DNA of 49,343 nt from SAR202 cluster bacterium. GTDB lineage: Bacteria; Chloroflexota; Dehalococcoidia; Lucifugimonadales; Lucifugimonadaceae. This document shows, one piece after another, positions 24,899 through 32,802 of the stretch (positions within the stretch are counted from its first letter, which is position 1; each line of letters begins with the position of its first letter). The stretch is from assembly GCA_016872495.1 (NCBI GenBank), contig VGZT01000015.1, positions 1 through 49,343 of the forward strand, written 5' to 3'. The notes beneath the pieces are model-generated. The model made no database searches. It saw nothing but the letters and a program-made list of their open reading frames with translations, and had not been told where the DNA came from. A program made the translations under genes and the position numbers.

Positions 24899-25576
24899 AT
24901 GGCCAGGTACAGCCGCCTGGAAGTGCTCAACCAGATCAAGCAGGTCGGGATCGTCCCGGTGTTTTACAGCGGCGACATCGAGACTGCGAGCGCGATCGCG
25001 CGTTCCTGCGTCGAGGGCGGGGCGCGCGTCCTCGAGTTCACCAACCGCGGCGACGGCGCCTGGGAGGTATTCGCCAGCCTCGAGCGTTACTGCATCGCCG
25101 AATGTCGCAGCGCCGTGCTGGGCGCCGGCTCGGTGGTCGATGCCCCTACCGCCGCGCTCTATGTGAATAACGGCGCCAGCTTCGTGGTCGGCCCCGCGAC
25201 CAACCCCGAGGTGGCGGCGCTGTGCAACCGCCGAAAGATCGCCTACGTGCCAGGTTGCGCCACTCCCACGGAGATATCGTCGGCGGAAGCGCTTGGCTGC
25301 GAGCTCGTCAAGGTGTTCCCGGGTGACTCCGCCGGTGGGCCTGAGTTCGTCAAGGCAGTCCTGGCGCCGATGCCATGGACGTCGATAATCCCGACCGGCG
25401 GCGTGGACATCACGCGCGAATCCTTGAGTAAGTGGTTCGCGGCCGGTGTCTTCGCGGTCGGGATAGGCTCTCGACTCGTGTCCGCGGACATGGTTAAGGC
25501 ACGCGACTGGGCGGGCCTGACGGAGCGGGTCCGGGCCACGGTTGAGCTGGTTCAAGAGATCCGGAGAAAGCTTTGA
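24899..25576 (+). CDS. 2-keto-3-deoxy-6-phosphogluconate / 4-hydroxy-2-oxoglutarate aldolase
   Basis: 225 aa class I aldolase. It splits KDPG into pyruvate and glyceraldehyde-3-phosphate in an Entner-Doudoroff-type route. Visible are VLEFTNRGDGAWEVF (catalytic Glu region), VLGAGSVVDAPTA, FVVGPATNPEV, the Schiff-base lysine in LVKVFPGD and the phosphate loop IIPTGGVDITRESL. ATG 24899 with GGAG upstream; the frame opens at 24866. It is followed by a kinase that would make its substrate, 18 nt downstream. Confidence 0.93.
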   Translation: MARYSRLEVLNQIKQVGIVPVFYSGDIETASAIARSCVEGGARVLEFTNRGDGAWEVFASLERYCIAECRSAVLGAGSVVDAPTAALYVNNGASFVVGPATNPEVAALCNRRKIAYVPGCATPTEISSAEALGCELVKVFPGDSAGGPEFVKAVLAPMPWTSIIPTGGVDITRESLSKWFAAGVFAVGIGSRLVSADMVKARDWAGLTERVRATVELVQEIRRKL

Positions 25577-25594
25577 GCTTGAGGCACAAGATCT

Positions 25595-26611
25595 ATGGGT
25601 AGGGTCGTCACCTTCGGCGAGATACTGCTCCGCTTGAGCACGCCGCGCCACGAGCGGATCTCGCAGGCCCGTCAGTTCGACATCATCTACGGCGGCACGG
25701 AATGCAACGTCGCCGTCTCGCTGGCGCAGTTCGGCCACGATGCCACATACGTTTCGGCGGTCCCCGCCAACGACCTCGGGCAGGCGGCCATCAACTACGT
25801 GCGCCAGTTCGGGGTCGACACTGGCTCAATCCTTCGCCAGGGGCGGCGGCTCGGCGCTTACTTCCTCGAAATCGGCGCCGGGGGCCGCGCCTCCAAAGTC
25901 GTTTACGACCGTGCGGACAGCTCGGCGAGTGAGATCAAGCCCGGAATGATCGACTGGGTTCGCATCTTTCAGGGCAAGGACTGGTTCCACTTCTCCGGTA
26001 TCACCTGTGCTATTTCGGCCTCGGCCGCTTCGGTCGTGGAGGAGGCGGCCGTCGCGGCGAAGAAGGCCGGACTGACGGTCAGTTGCGACTTCAACTACCG
26101 GGCCACGCTCTGGAGCGCTGAAAAGGGGCGCCAGGTCATGGGGCCGATCGTCCGGAACGTGGACGTTGCGATCGGGAGCGGAAGGGACCCGGTATTGCAG
26201 GGCCTGATCGGGATGGACGGCAACATCCCGGCCCCGAAGCGGTCCGCGGAAGCCTACCGGCCTTTCATTGAGGCGGCCGTCCAGAAGCTCGGATTCAAGA
26301 AAGTAGCGCTGACGGTTCGTGACATCTACTCGTCGAGCAGAAACACCTATGCCGGCGTGTACTACGACGGCCAGGGCGTCGCGATGAGCCGCACACACGA
26401 CATCGACATCGTCGACCGCGTTGGTGGCGGTGATGGGTTCACGGCCGGAATCGTGCACGGGATCCTCGCAGGTTTCGATCGACAGCACACCGTCGACTTC
26501 GCGGCCGCAGCGGCGGCGCTCGCCCACACGATCCATGGCGACTTCAACCTTGTCTCGGTGGACGAGGTCGAAGCCGCCGCCGGCTCCGCTGGCGCAGACG
26601 TGCGGCGCTGA
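25595..26611 (+). CDS. PfkB-family sugar kinase, probably 2-keto-3-deoxygluconate kinase
   Basis: 338 aa. The ribokinase-fold signatures are VVTFGEILLRLS, the GGTECNVAVSLAQFG glycine-rich block, LTVSCDFNYRATLWS and DRVGGGDGFTAGIVHG. The latter carries the catalytic Asp (GGDGF in place of the commoner GAGDAF). Placement between a KDPG aldolase and a COG3618-like amidohydrolase makes 2-keto-3-deoxygluconate the likeliest substrate. The sequence alone fixes only the family. Confidence 0.9.
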   Translation: MGRVVTFGEILLRLSTPRHERISQARQFDIIYGGTECNVAVSLAQFGHDATYVSAVPANDLGQAAINYVRQFGVDTGSILRQGRRLGAYFLEIGAGGRASKVVYDRADSSASEIKPGMIDWVRIFQGKDWFHFSGITCAISASAASVVEEAAVAAKKAGLTVSCDFNYRATLWSAEKGRQVMGPIVRNVDVAIGSGRDPVLQGLIGMDGNIPAPKRSAEAYRPFIEAAVQKLGFKKVALTVRDIYSSSRNTYAGVYYDGQGVAMSRTHDIDIVDRVGGGDGFTAGIVHGILAGFDRQHTVDFAAAAAALAHTIHGDFNLVSVDEVEAAAGSAGADVRR

Positions 26612-26612
26612 A

Positions 26613-27470
26613 TTGATCTTCGACACGCACGTGCATATCTGGGAGATGCCCCCGATCGCGCCGATCGGGCCGACCGCCCCTGGCTGGAAGTCGAAGCCGG
26701 ACGAGCCAGCCACGGCCGAGACGCTGATCGAGGACATGGACGCCAATGGGGTAGACCGCTCGGTACTCGTCCAGACCAGCTGGTCGACCTGGGACAACGG
26801 CTACGTCGCCGACGCCGCCAGGCGATTCCCGGACCGGTTCGTAGCCATGGGACTGATCGATCCTCTCGATCCAGGTAACGCGGAGAAGGCGAAGTACTGG
26901 GCGCGCGCACGCGGCATGGCCGGGTTCCGGCTTCATCCCGTCTACTACGAGGAGGCGGTGCTGACTGCCGGCAGGAACCGGGCGCTCTGGCAAGCCATTG
27001 CGGACCTGCGTTTGGTCGTCCAGGTCCACATGAGGCCGCAGCACGCAGCACAGATCGGCAAGATCGCCGCCGAATACTCAGTGACCCCGATCTTGATCGA
27101 CCATCTCGCCTATCCGGAGATCGGCAAGTCGGGCTGGCTTGACGCCTACCGGCCCGTACTTGACCTGGCGCGCTACCCGAACCTCTACGTCAAGGTCTCA
27201 GACGTGAAAGGCCGGTCGCAGCAGCCGTTCCCGTTTGAGGATGTGCAGGTGGCGATTCGGGCCGTTTACGAAGCCTTTGGACCCCAGCGTCTCCTGTGGG
27301 GCACCGGCTATCCGGGGCATCACCGGACGAAGCATGGTTGGCTGTCGCTCGCCGATGAGCTTCGCCTTGTCAGGAACGGTTTCGATTTCCTCAGCGATAA
27401 GGAGAAGCTGATGCTGCTGGGGACGAATGCCGACCGCATCTGGCCGCGTACGCCCGTTCGTTCGGCGTAA
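26613..27470 (+). CDS. amidohydrolase family 2 protein, possible sugar lactonase
   Basis: 285 aa, TIM-barrel amidohydrolase (COG3618-like). It starts TTG 26613, directly after the kinase stop. The metal-binding DTHVHIWE comes first, then [10 protein letters not shown] and [14 protein letters not shown]. The barrel ends [12 protein letters not shown] and [16 protein letters not shown]. At this last position most members have GSD or GTD with a conserved Asp; here the Asp is Gly. Relatives hydrolyse sugar lactones, which would feed the neighbouring sugar-acid enzymes. Without the Asp, catalysis may differ. Confidence 0.82.
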   Translation: MIFDTHVHIWEMPPIAPIGPTAPGWKSKPDEPATAETLIEDMDANGVDRSVLVQTSWSTWDNGYVADAARRFPDRFVAMGLIDPLDPGNAEKAKYWARARGMAGFRLHPVYYEEAVLTAGRNRALWQAIADLRLVVQVHMRPQHAAQIGKIAAEYSVTPILIDHLAYPEIGKSGWLDAYRPVLDLARYPNLYVKVSDVKGRSQQPFPFEDVQVAIRAVYEAFGPQRLLWGTGYPGHHRTKHGWLSLADELRLVRNGFDFLSDKEKLMLLGTNADRIWPRTPVRSA

Positions 27471-27505
27471 AATCGGGGCACTTCGAGTCCCAGGAGGAGA
27501 AACAC

Positions 27506-27967
27506 GTGGCGCTGGCCCCCGGTACCCCCGCACCTGACTTCACGCTCCCTCAGCACAACGGCGAACCGGTCACGCTGAGCAAGCTGCGCGGGCGGCCGGT
27601 CGTGCTGGCATTCCATCCCGCCTGTTTCACTGGTGGTTGAACAAAACAAGTCTCCGCATTTCGCGAGAGCCACCACGACTATGAAGCCGCAGGCGCCCAG
27701 TTCCTGGAAGTGAGCGTTGACAGCCCGGCAACCCACACGGCCTGGGCCAACAGCCTGGGGGGCATCCCGTTTCCGTTGCTCGCCGACTTTCATCCCAAGG
27801 GCCGCACAGGCATGGCCTACGGGATCTACAACGAGGACCGCGGCACTGCGCGCAGATCAGTGTTCGTGATCGACGCCGCGGGGATCATTCGGCATGTGCA
27901 TGAATACGTGCCCGGGACCCTGCCCGACCCGGTCCAGATTCTCGAAGAGGTCAAGGCGCTCGCCTGA
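27506..27967 (+). CDS. selenocysteine peroxiredoxin (AhpC/TSA family)
   Basis: 153 aa counting the TGA as one residue. It reduces peroxides through an active-site Sec or Cys. GTG start at 27506 after AGGAGGAG. The frame reads [20 protein letters not shown] and then [13 protein letters not shown], where the next codon is TGA (27638-27640). It continues without a break as [20 protein letters not shown] and on through [15 protein letters not shown] and [11 protein letters not shown] to the end. In relatives the motif is FTGxCT, with the peroxidatic Cys exactly at the TGA, residue 45. No Cys is found at the usual nearby resolving position (QVS). A stem-loop follows the TGA. Ends 8 nt before the convergent MidA-like gene. 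Confidence 0.92.
27651..27668 (+). promoter_or_regulatory. candidate bacterial SECIS stem-loop
   Basis: TCTC (27651-27654) pairs with GAGA (27665-27668). Two more inner pairs form around a bulged C, and the loop is about 5 nt. The loop begins about 17 nt after the TGA, within the spacing known for bacterial SECIS elements. It lacks the usual G at the start of the loop, so this is a plausible but weak match. Confidence 0.45.
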
Positions 27968-27975
27968 AAACCGAG

Positions 27976-29187
27976 TCATTCCCGGTTAGGCGGTTCAAGC
28001 AGGTCTTCCCAGGTCGCGGTCATTTCAGTGGCCGCGTGGGGATAGCGACCCTCACCGACCGGAATCCGCTGACCGTCAGGTCCGTACTCGGGGAACGGAA
28101 CCGGACGGGCGGTGTGGTCACGACTCCCGGAGAACCCGGCCAGCGTCTGTTCCGGATCGACTCCGCGGCCATGTGCGACGACGCGAAAGCCGCCAAGCCC
28201 GGTCGGCCTGATCAGTTCCAGGATGCCCGACCGGTGCCTCTCCCGTTCGCTGCGTGACCCCTTCGACTCGTACACCCGACGCACCAGGTCGCGGGCGCCC
28301 AGCCTCGTCAGGAATTCGGATTGAGAAGTTCTACCCACCCGGGCAAACCCTGCGGCCGAGAGCGCCTCGTCGACCGCCGTGAAATCGACGTGTGCGGCAA
28401 TGTCCTGCGCCCCGATCCTATCGAACGGATCCCCGGCCTCCTGGTGTCGCCAGTAGCAGCGCAGCGTGCCGCTCGACCTTGGCGGGGCGTACAGGTCGGC
28501 GCGGTCGTGGCCGAAATCGATCGTCAGCACGTAGCCCCTGGTCAGCGAGAGGGCCACACTGTTCGCCCAGCCAGCCAGGTCGGTACAGACCTCACCCACG
28601 AATCCATCGGGGAGCTGGTTCGGCAACCCGTCGAACCGCCGCGTGATCACCTCGGACGAGGGGTCGCCGCGCGCGAGTCCGAGTTCGCCATTACGTTCGA
28701 CGCATACATATAGCTCGCGCACGCGGCCGGCCTCAATGACGAAGCGGTGCACCGGGAAGGCGTCGAGGAGCTCGTTCGACAGCACCACTCCGGAGGTCGC
28801 CGTCTCGTGAGTGGCCCGTTGCTGGCCTGGCGCGGCGCGGTCGACAGTTACGTAGTGGAGGGCGTCGGCGAAATCCGGGTCCATGAGGGGGGCGTAGCCG
28901 GTGATATCCCGCATCAGGCGGCCCCGGCCCGCGCCCATTTCAATGCACGTGAATGGCGCCGGCCTGTCCAGGCGCCACCACATTTCGCGGAGCTGGACGC
29001 AGATCAGGGCTCCGAAGGCAGGATGAACCTCGGGGCTGGTGTAGAAGTCGCCCCGGGCCGAGATCCGATCGGGGCTGGTGTAGTAGCCGGAATCGGGGTC
29101 GTAGAGCGCGACCTCCATGAATTCCGCAAATGTGATCTGGCCGGCGGCCTTGATTCGAGCCCTGAGCTTTTCCTCCAGGGTGGTCAT
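27976..29187 (-). CDS. MidA/NDUFAF7-like SAM-dependent methyltransferase
   Basis: 403 aa, DUF185 family. NDUFAF7 methylates an arginine of a respiratory complex I subunit; bacterial targets are unknown. Seen are ITFAEFMEVALYDPDSGYYTS, GDFYTSPEVHPAFGALI, the SAM glycine motif FTCIEMGAGRGRLMRDI, VVLSNELLDAFPVHR and YVLTIDFGHD. ATG 29187; the ribosome-binding site is poor. It follows the citrate synthase gene by 42 nt and is probably in the same transcript. Confidence 0.9.
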   Translation of the reverse strand: MTTLEEKLRARIKAAGQITFAEFMEVALYDPDSGYYTSPDRISARGDFYTSPEVHPAFGALICVQLREMWWRLDRPAPFTCIEMGAGRGRLMRDITGYAPLMDPDFADALHYVTVDRAAPGQQRATHETATSGVVLSNELLDAFPVHRFVIEAGRVRELYVCVERNGELGLARGDPSSEVITRRFDGLPNQLPDGFVGEVCTDLAGWANSVALSLTRGYVLTIDFGHDRADLYAPPRSSGTLRCYWRHQEAGDPFDRIGAQDIAAHVDFTAVDEALSAAGFARVGRTSQSEFLTRLGARDLVRRVYESKGSRSERERHRSGILELIRPTGLGGFRVVAHGRGVDPEQTLAGFSGSRDHTARPVPFPEYGPDGQRIPVGEGRYPHAATEMTATWEDLLEPPNRE

Positions 29188-29229
29188 GGGCCAATGGTAC
29201 CGGCGCGGTTCAATGACCGGGACGGGGTG

Positions 29230-30375
29230 TCAGGCCTGGCGCTGGTCGATCGGGACGTAGGGGACGTCCATTGGCCCGGTGTAGAGCATGCGGGGCCTGA
29301 TGAGGATGTTGTTCCTCTGCTGCTCCACGACCTGCAAGGTCCAACCCGGGACCCGGCCAATCGCGAAGATCGGCACGAACAGGTCCTCCGGGATACCGAG
29401 CAGGTAGTAAATGGCTCCGGCGTAGAAGTCGACGTTCACGTGGATTCCGCGTCGAGCGTAGGGCTTCATCGCGTCGACCACGGCTTCCAGGATCTGGTAC
29501 CAACGCGGCTCGCCCATCTCTTCGCTGAGCGCTTTTACATCGTCGCGGAGATGCCTTGCCCGTGGGTCTTCGGCGCGGTACACCCGGTGACCGAATCCCA
29601 TCACCCTGCCGCCGCCCGCGAGCAGGTTCTTCACATAGTCGTGTGCCTTGTCGGCTGCGCCGATCTCGAGCGCCATCTTCATGACGCCTTCGGCGGCGCC
29701 ACCGTGTGACGGGCCCGCGAGAGCCGCGATCGCGGCGGTGATCGAGCCGTGGAAGTCGGCATCGGTGCCGACCACCACCCGGGCGGTGAACGAAGAAGCG
29801 TTTGAACCGTGCTCCGCGTGCAGAACGAAGTCTTTGTCCATGAGGCGGGCGGCGCGCTGAGTCGGCTCAGTGCCCTTGAACATGTACAGGAAGTTCGCGG
29901 CGTGACCGAGGGTCGTGCTTGGTGGAACGGGGCGCTTGCCATGCCTGATCGCGTGGTGCGCAGCGACGATCGTCGGAACCTGCGAGCTCAGCCGGATACC
30001 CTTCCGCAGGACGGCTTCCTCGCTCTTGTCACGCGCATCCGGATCGAAGGCGCTGAGTGCCGAGACGGCGGTCCGAAGCACGTCCATCGGGTGAGCAGAT
30101 TTGGTGATCTCGATCACCCGGAGCACTTCCGGGGGCAGTTTCCGGTCCTGTTTGAGCTGCTCCTCGAAGCGCGCGAGCTCGACCTTCGTCGGCAGCTTGC
30201 CATGGAGCAGGAGGAATGTGGTTTCCTCAAATGTCGAGCTTTCGGCAAGCTCGTGGATGTTGTAACCGCGATAGAGGAGCTTGCCTTCCCGGCCGTCGAT
30301 GAACGACGACTGGGTCCGCTCGAAGTAGACGTCGCGCAACCCGCGGTTGATCTGTACCTCGGGCTGGTTCGTCAT
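29230..30375 (-). CDS. citrate synthase (or 2-methylcitrate synthase)
   Basis: 381 aa from ATG 30375, with a GGGGG site about 10 nt upstream. A TTG at 30384 is the alternative. It condenses oxaloacetate with acetyl-CoA (or propionyl-CoA). The catalytic His and Asp are in HAEHGSNASSFTARVV, GPSHGGAAEGVM, FGHRVYRAEDPRARHLRD and HVNVDFYAGAIYYLLGI, all typical of the short bacterial type II-like form. It has a strong promoter and a leader of about 190 nt. The distinction from methylcitrate synthase needs biochemical or phylogenetic evidence. Confidence 0.93.
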   Translation of the reverse strand: MTNQPEVQINRGLRDVYFERTQSSFIDGREGKLLYRGYNIHELAESSTFEETTFLLLHGKLPTKVELARFEEQLKQDRKLPPEVLRVIEITKSAHPMDVLRTAVSALSAFDPDARDKSEEAVLRKGIRLSSQVPTIVAAHHAIRHGKRPVPPSTTLGHAANFLYMFKGTEPTQRAARLMDKDFVLHAEHGSNASSFTARVVVGTDADFHGSITAAIAALAGPSHGGAAEGVMKMALEIGAADKAHDYVKNLLAGGGRVMGFGHRVYRAEDPRARHLRDDVKALSEEMGEPRWYQILEAVVDAMKPYARRGIHVNVDFYAGAIYYLLGIPEDLFVPIFAIGRVPGWTLQVVEQQRNNILIRPRMLYTGPMDVPYVPIDQRQA

Positions 30376-30388
30376 GGTCTGCAACCCC

Positions 30389-30408
30389 CGTGACGCCCTG
30401 GCGTCACG
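30389..30408. repeat. perfect 9-bp inverted repeat before citrate synthase
   Basis: CGTGACGCC (30389-30397) and GGCGTCACG (30400-30408) are separated by CT. It ends beside the GGGGG ribosome-binding site of the citrate synthase gene. It can fold in RNA as an 8-bp stem with a CAGG tetraloop or serve as a dyad operator in DNA. Confidence 0.5.
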
Positions 30409-30572
30409 AGGTGGCGCAGAGCTTGAATTACCACTTCAACCGCTACGGTATTAGCCGAACTTCCGCGTGAAGCGGTCGCGTTCAACATTGTTGTGCAGAT
30501 TCTTGCGGCGGTACGGTGAGCGCCGAAGCGCCTTTGGTGAAGGTCGCTGAAAAACCTTCGGAAAGGCTGTGA

Positions 30573-30601
30573 ATCCTATCATCGGCGCCTAGGGGTGTCA
30601 A
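30573..30601 (-). promoter_or_regulatory. citrate synthase promoter
   Basis: Minus strand: perfect TTGACA (30596-30601), 17-bp spacer, TAGGAT (30573-30578). This is identical in both boxes and spacing to the rpoB promoter, so the two genes probably share the main sigma factor. The 320-bp gap 30376-30703 otherwise holds only the leader. Confidence 0.65.
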
Positions 30602-30703
30602 ACGTCGTCAAAGCTGTGCCAGGTCGGTCGGGCAGGGCTCCGCGCCTGGCAGGTTCTGGCGGGCGCGCGCCCCATCTGGCGCCCTTGTGCATCCTGGTTC
30701 ACC

Positions 30704-32443
30704 TTAAGAGCGCTCGGCCGCTTCCGCGGCCAGCATCACCGCGACGTCGTTAAGGCCCATGGCGCCGAGGTCTTCGCCCGATCGCTTCCTGACCGCCACC
30801 TGGCCGGCCGCCTGCTCACGGTCGCCAATGACCAGCATGTACGGGACTTTCTGGAGCTGGGCGGCCCGGATCTTGGCGTTCATGCGGTCATTAGAGTCGT
30901 AAAGGTCGGCGCGCAGGCCGTCATGCATGAGCCTGGATCTGACTTCGTGGCCATAGGCGGTGTTGCGATCCGTGATCGGAATCACGGCCACCTGGACCGG
31001 GGACAGCCAGAGGGGCAGTGCCCCTGCGGTGTGCTCGATCAGTACTCCGATGAATCGTTCGAGAGATCCCAGGGTCGCGCGATGGATCACCACGGGCCGT
31101 TGGCGGCTCCCGTCTTCGGCCACGTATTCGAGGTCGAACCGTTGCGGGAGCGAGAAATCCAGCTGCACGGTTCCGAGCTGCCACTCGCGCCCAATGGCAT
31201 CGGGTACGAAAAAGTCGATCTTCGGGCCATAGAAGGCGCCTTCGCCTGGCATCCTCTCGTACTCGAGGCCGCTGCCATCGAGCACCTCGCCAAGTGCGGC
31301 TTCTGCCCTGTCCCAGATCTCGTCGCTGCCGACTCGCTTTTCCGGCCGCAGTGAAAGCGCCACGCGAATATCAGTGAATTTGAAGACGGAATACGCCTCA
31401 CGCAAGAAAGCAATGAAGCCGTTGATCTCCGCCGCTATCTGGTCAGGAGCGCAGAAGATATGGGCGTCGTCCTGGACGAACGTGCGGACGCGCGTCAGTC
31501 CATGAGTGACGCCGGAACGCTCGTAGCGGTGCAGGCGGCCGAAATCGGCGAAACGCACGGGTAGATCGCGGTACGAGTGCAGGCTGGCCCCGAATAGCAA
31601 TGCGTGGCCCGGGCAGTTCATCGGCTTGACCCCGAACTCGCGGTCGTCGACCTCTACGAAGTACATGTTCTCCTTGTAGTTGTCGTAGTGTCCGGAGCGC
31701 TTCCAGAGGTCCGCCAGGAAGATCTGGGGCGTGATGACTTCGCTGTACCCGTATTTCCGGTACAGGCGTTTCAGCAGGGCTACCAGCTCGTTGTAGACGA
31801 TTGCTCCCTTTGGCAGGAAGAACGGGCTGGCGGGCGCGCTGGGGTCGAAAAGGTAGAGCCCGAGTTCGGAACCGAGCTTGCGATGATCCCGCTTCTCGGC
31901 CTCCTCGATCTGGTGCAGGTACTTCTCCAGCCCGTCTTTGGACTCCCAGGCCGTGCCATACACCCGCTGTAGCATCCGGTTGCGCTCATCGCCCCGCCAG
32001 TACGCGCCGGCGGTTGAAAGCAGCTTGAACGCCCTGATCTCACGCGTCGAATGGACGTGCCCTCCGCGGCAGAGGTCCTCGAACTCGGCGTGGCCCGCGA
32101 ATGTGATCTTCTCCCCTTCAGGGATTCCTTCGATGATCTCCTGTTTGTACGGGTTGCCGGCAACCAGCTTGAGCGCCACGTCCCGGTCGACTTCTCGTTC
32201 GTGGAACTGGTGATTCGCCTTGATCGACTCCTGCATCAGGGCGGAGATCTTTTCCAGGTCTTCGGTTGTGAACGGGCGGTCGACGTCGAAGTCGTAGTAG
32301 AAGCCGTCATCGGTTGGGGGGCCGATCGTCACCTTCGCTTTCGGGAATAGCTTCAGTACCGACTCGGCCAGCACGTGGGCGGCGGAGTGCCGTATCCGCT
32401 TCCTGAGGTCAATCAGTTCCGGATCTGCGCTCTTCCTTGGCAT
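30704..32443 (-). CDS. thrS: threonyl-tRNA synthetase lacking the TGS domain
   Basis: 579 aa, about 60 shorter than usual. It begins directly with the editing domain (RHSAAHVLAESVLKLF, DGFYYDFD, later CRGGHVHS with the editing Cys and His), so the N-terminal TGS domain is absent. The catalytic domain has the zinc ligands in VKPMNCPGH and the later Asp/His sites. Class II motifs 2 and 3 (RFADFGRLHRYERSGV, IHRATLGSLERFIGVLIEH) are present. The anticodon-binding domain (VQVAVIPITDRN, VPYMLVIGDREQ) ends the protein. ATG 32443 with GGAGA. The hairpin 32507-32531 lies in its leader. Confidence 0.95.
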   Translation of the reverse strand: MPRKSADPELIDLRKRIRHSAAHVLAESVLKLFPKAKVTIGPPTDDGFYYDFDVDRPFTTEDLEKISALMQESIKANHQFHEREVDRDVALKLVAGNPYKQEIIEGIPEGEKITFAGHAEFEDLCRGGHVHSTREIRAFKLLSTAGAYWRGDERNRMLQRVYGTAWESKDGLEKYLHQIEEAEKRDHRKLGSELGLYLFDPSAPASPFFLPKGAIVYNELVALLKRLYRKYGYSEVITPQIFLADLWKRSGHYDNYKENMYFVEVDDREFGVKPMNCPGHALLFGASLHSYRDLPVRFADFGRLHRYERSGVTHGLTRVRTFVQDDAHIFCAPDQIAAEINGFIAFLREAYSVFKFTDIRVALSLRPEKRVGSDEIWDRAEAALGEVLDGSGLEYERMPGEGAFYGPKIDFFVPDAIGREWQLGTVQLDFSLPQRFDLEYVAEDGSRQRPVVIHRATLGSLERFIGVLIEHTAGALPLWLSPVQVAVIPITDRNTAYGHEVRSRLMHDGLRADLYDSNDRMNAKIRAAQLQKVPYMLVIGDREQAAGQVAVRKRSGEDLGAMGLNDVAVMLAAEAAERS

Positions 32444-32506
32444 TCAGTCTGGTCTCCTACGCCGGGCCCGCTCCGGGGCCGCCTCAAGTTCGCTTGCTTT
32501 CGCGAA

Positions 32507-32531
32507 GACGCCCCGACGACATCGGGGCGTC
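32507..32531 (-). promoter_or_regulatory. hairpin in the thrS leader
   Basis: A perfect 10-bp stem (GACGCCCCGA with TCGGGGCGTC) with a 5-nt loop lies 64 nt before the thrS start. There is no U-run and no T-box consensus beside it. It may end transcription from tRNA-Val or act as a leader attenuator. Confidence 0.4.
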
Positions 32532-32628
32532 CAGAGGCGCAACCGCATCCGCTCACCGCGGAGTCGGTCGCGCCCTGGTAGTCAGCGTAGTTATCCGAAA
32601 TAACATTTCTGGTTCCTCGTACCCGAAA

Positions 32629-32705
32629 TGGTGGGCGGTGAAGGACTCGAACCTACGACCTCAGCGATGTCAACGCTGCGCTCTAACCAGCTGAGCTAAC
32701 CGCCC
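32629..32705 (-). tRNA. tRNA-Val (GAC)
   Basis: A 77-nt cloverleaf including the encoded CCA. Acceptor GGGCGGT pairs with ACCGCCC. The anticodon arm CAGCG-TTGACAT-CGCTG gives anticodon GAC (Val). D arm and TTCGAGT T loop are normal, and the T stem has one U-U mismatch. A TACAAT -10 (32716-32721) lies 11 nt upstream on the minus strand. It sits between rpoC and thrS. Confidence 0.95.
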
Positions 32706-32756
32706 CGAAGACTCGATTGTAGCGCGTTCGGAGGACCAGACCTGGAGGCTGCTCCG

Positions 32757-32780
32757 GCCCCTCCCGTCGGGTGAAGGGGC
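32757..32780 (-). terminator. possible rpoC terminator hairpin
   Basis: GCCCCT (32757-32762) pairs with AGGGGC (32775-32780), with additional CCCG/CGGG pairing inside. It lies 23 nt after the rpoC stop on the minus strand. There is no U-run. Confidence 0.35.
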
Positions 32781-32802
32781 TGGCTGCTGCCAGCGCCGGG
32801 CC

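Noticed and set aside
27638-27640. TGA in the peroxiredoxin gene as a pseudogene stop
   Set aside because: Reading frame and conservation are intact on both sides, and the stop falls exactly at the catalytic Cys, which favours selenocysteine over decay.
32444-32628. T-box riboswitch before thrS
   Set aside because: A strong hairpin is present, but the T-box consensus with its UGGN bulge is not found.
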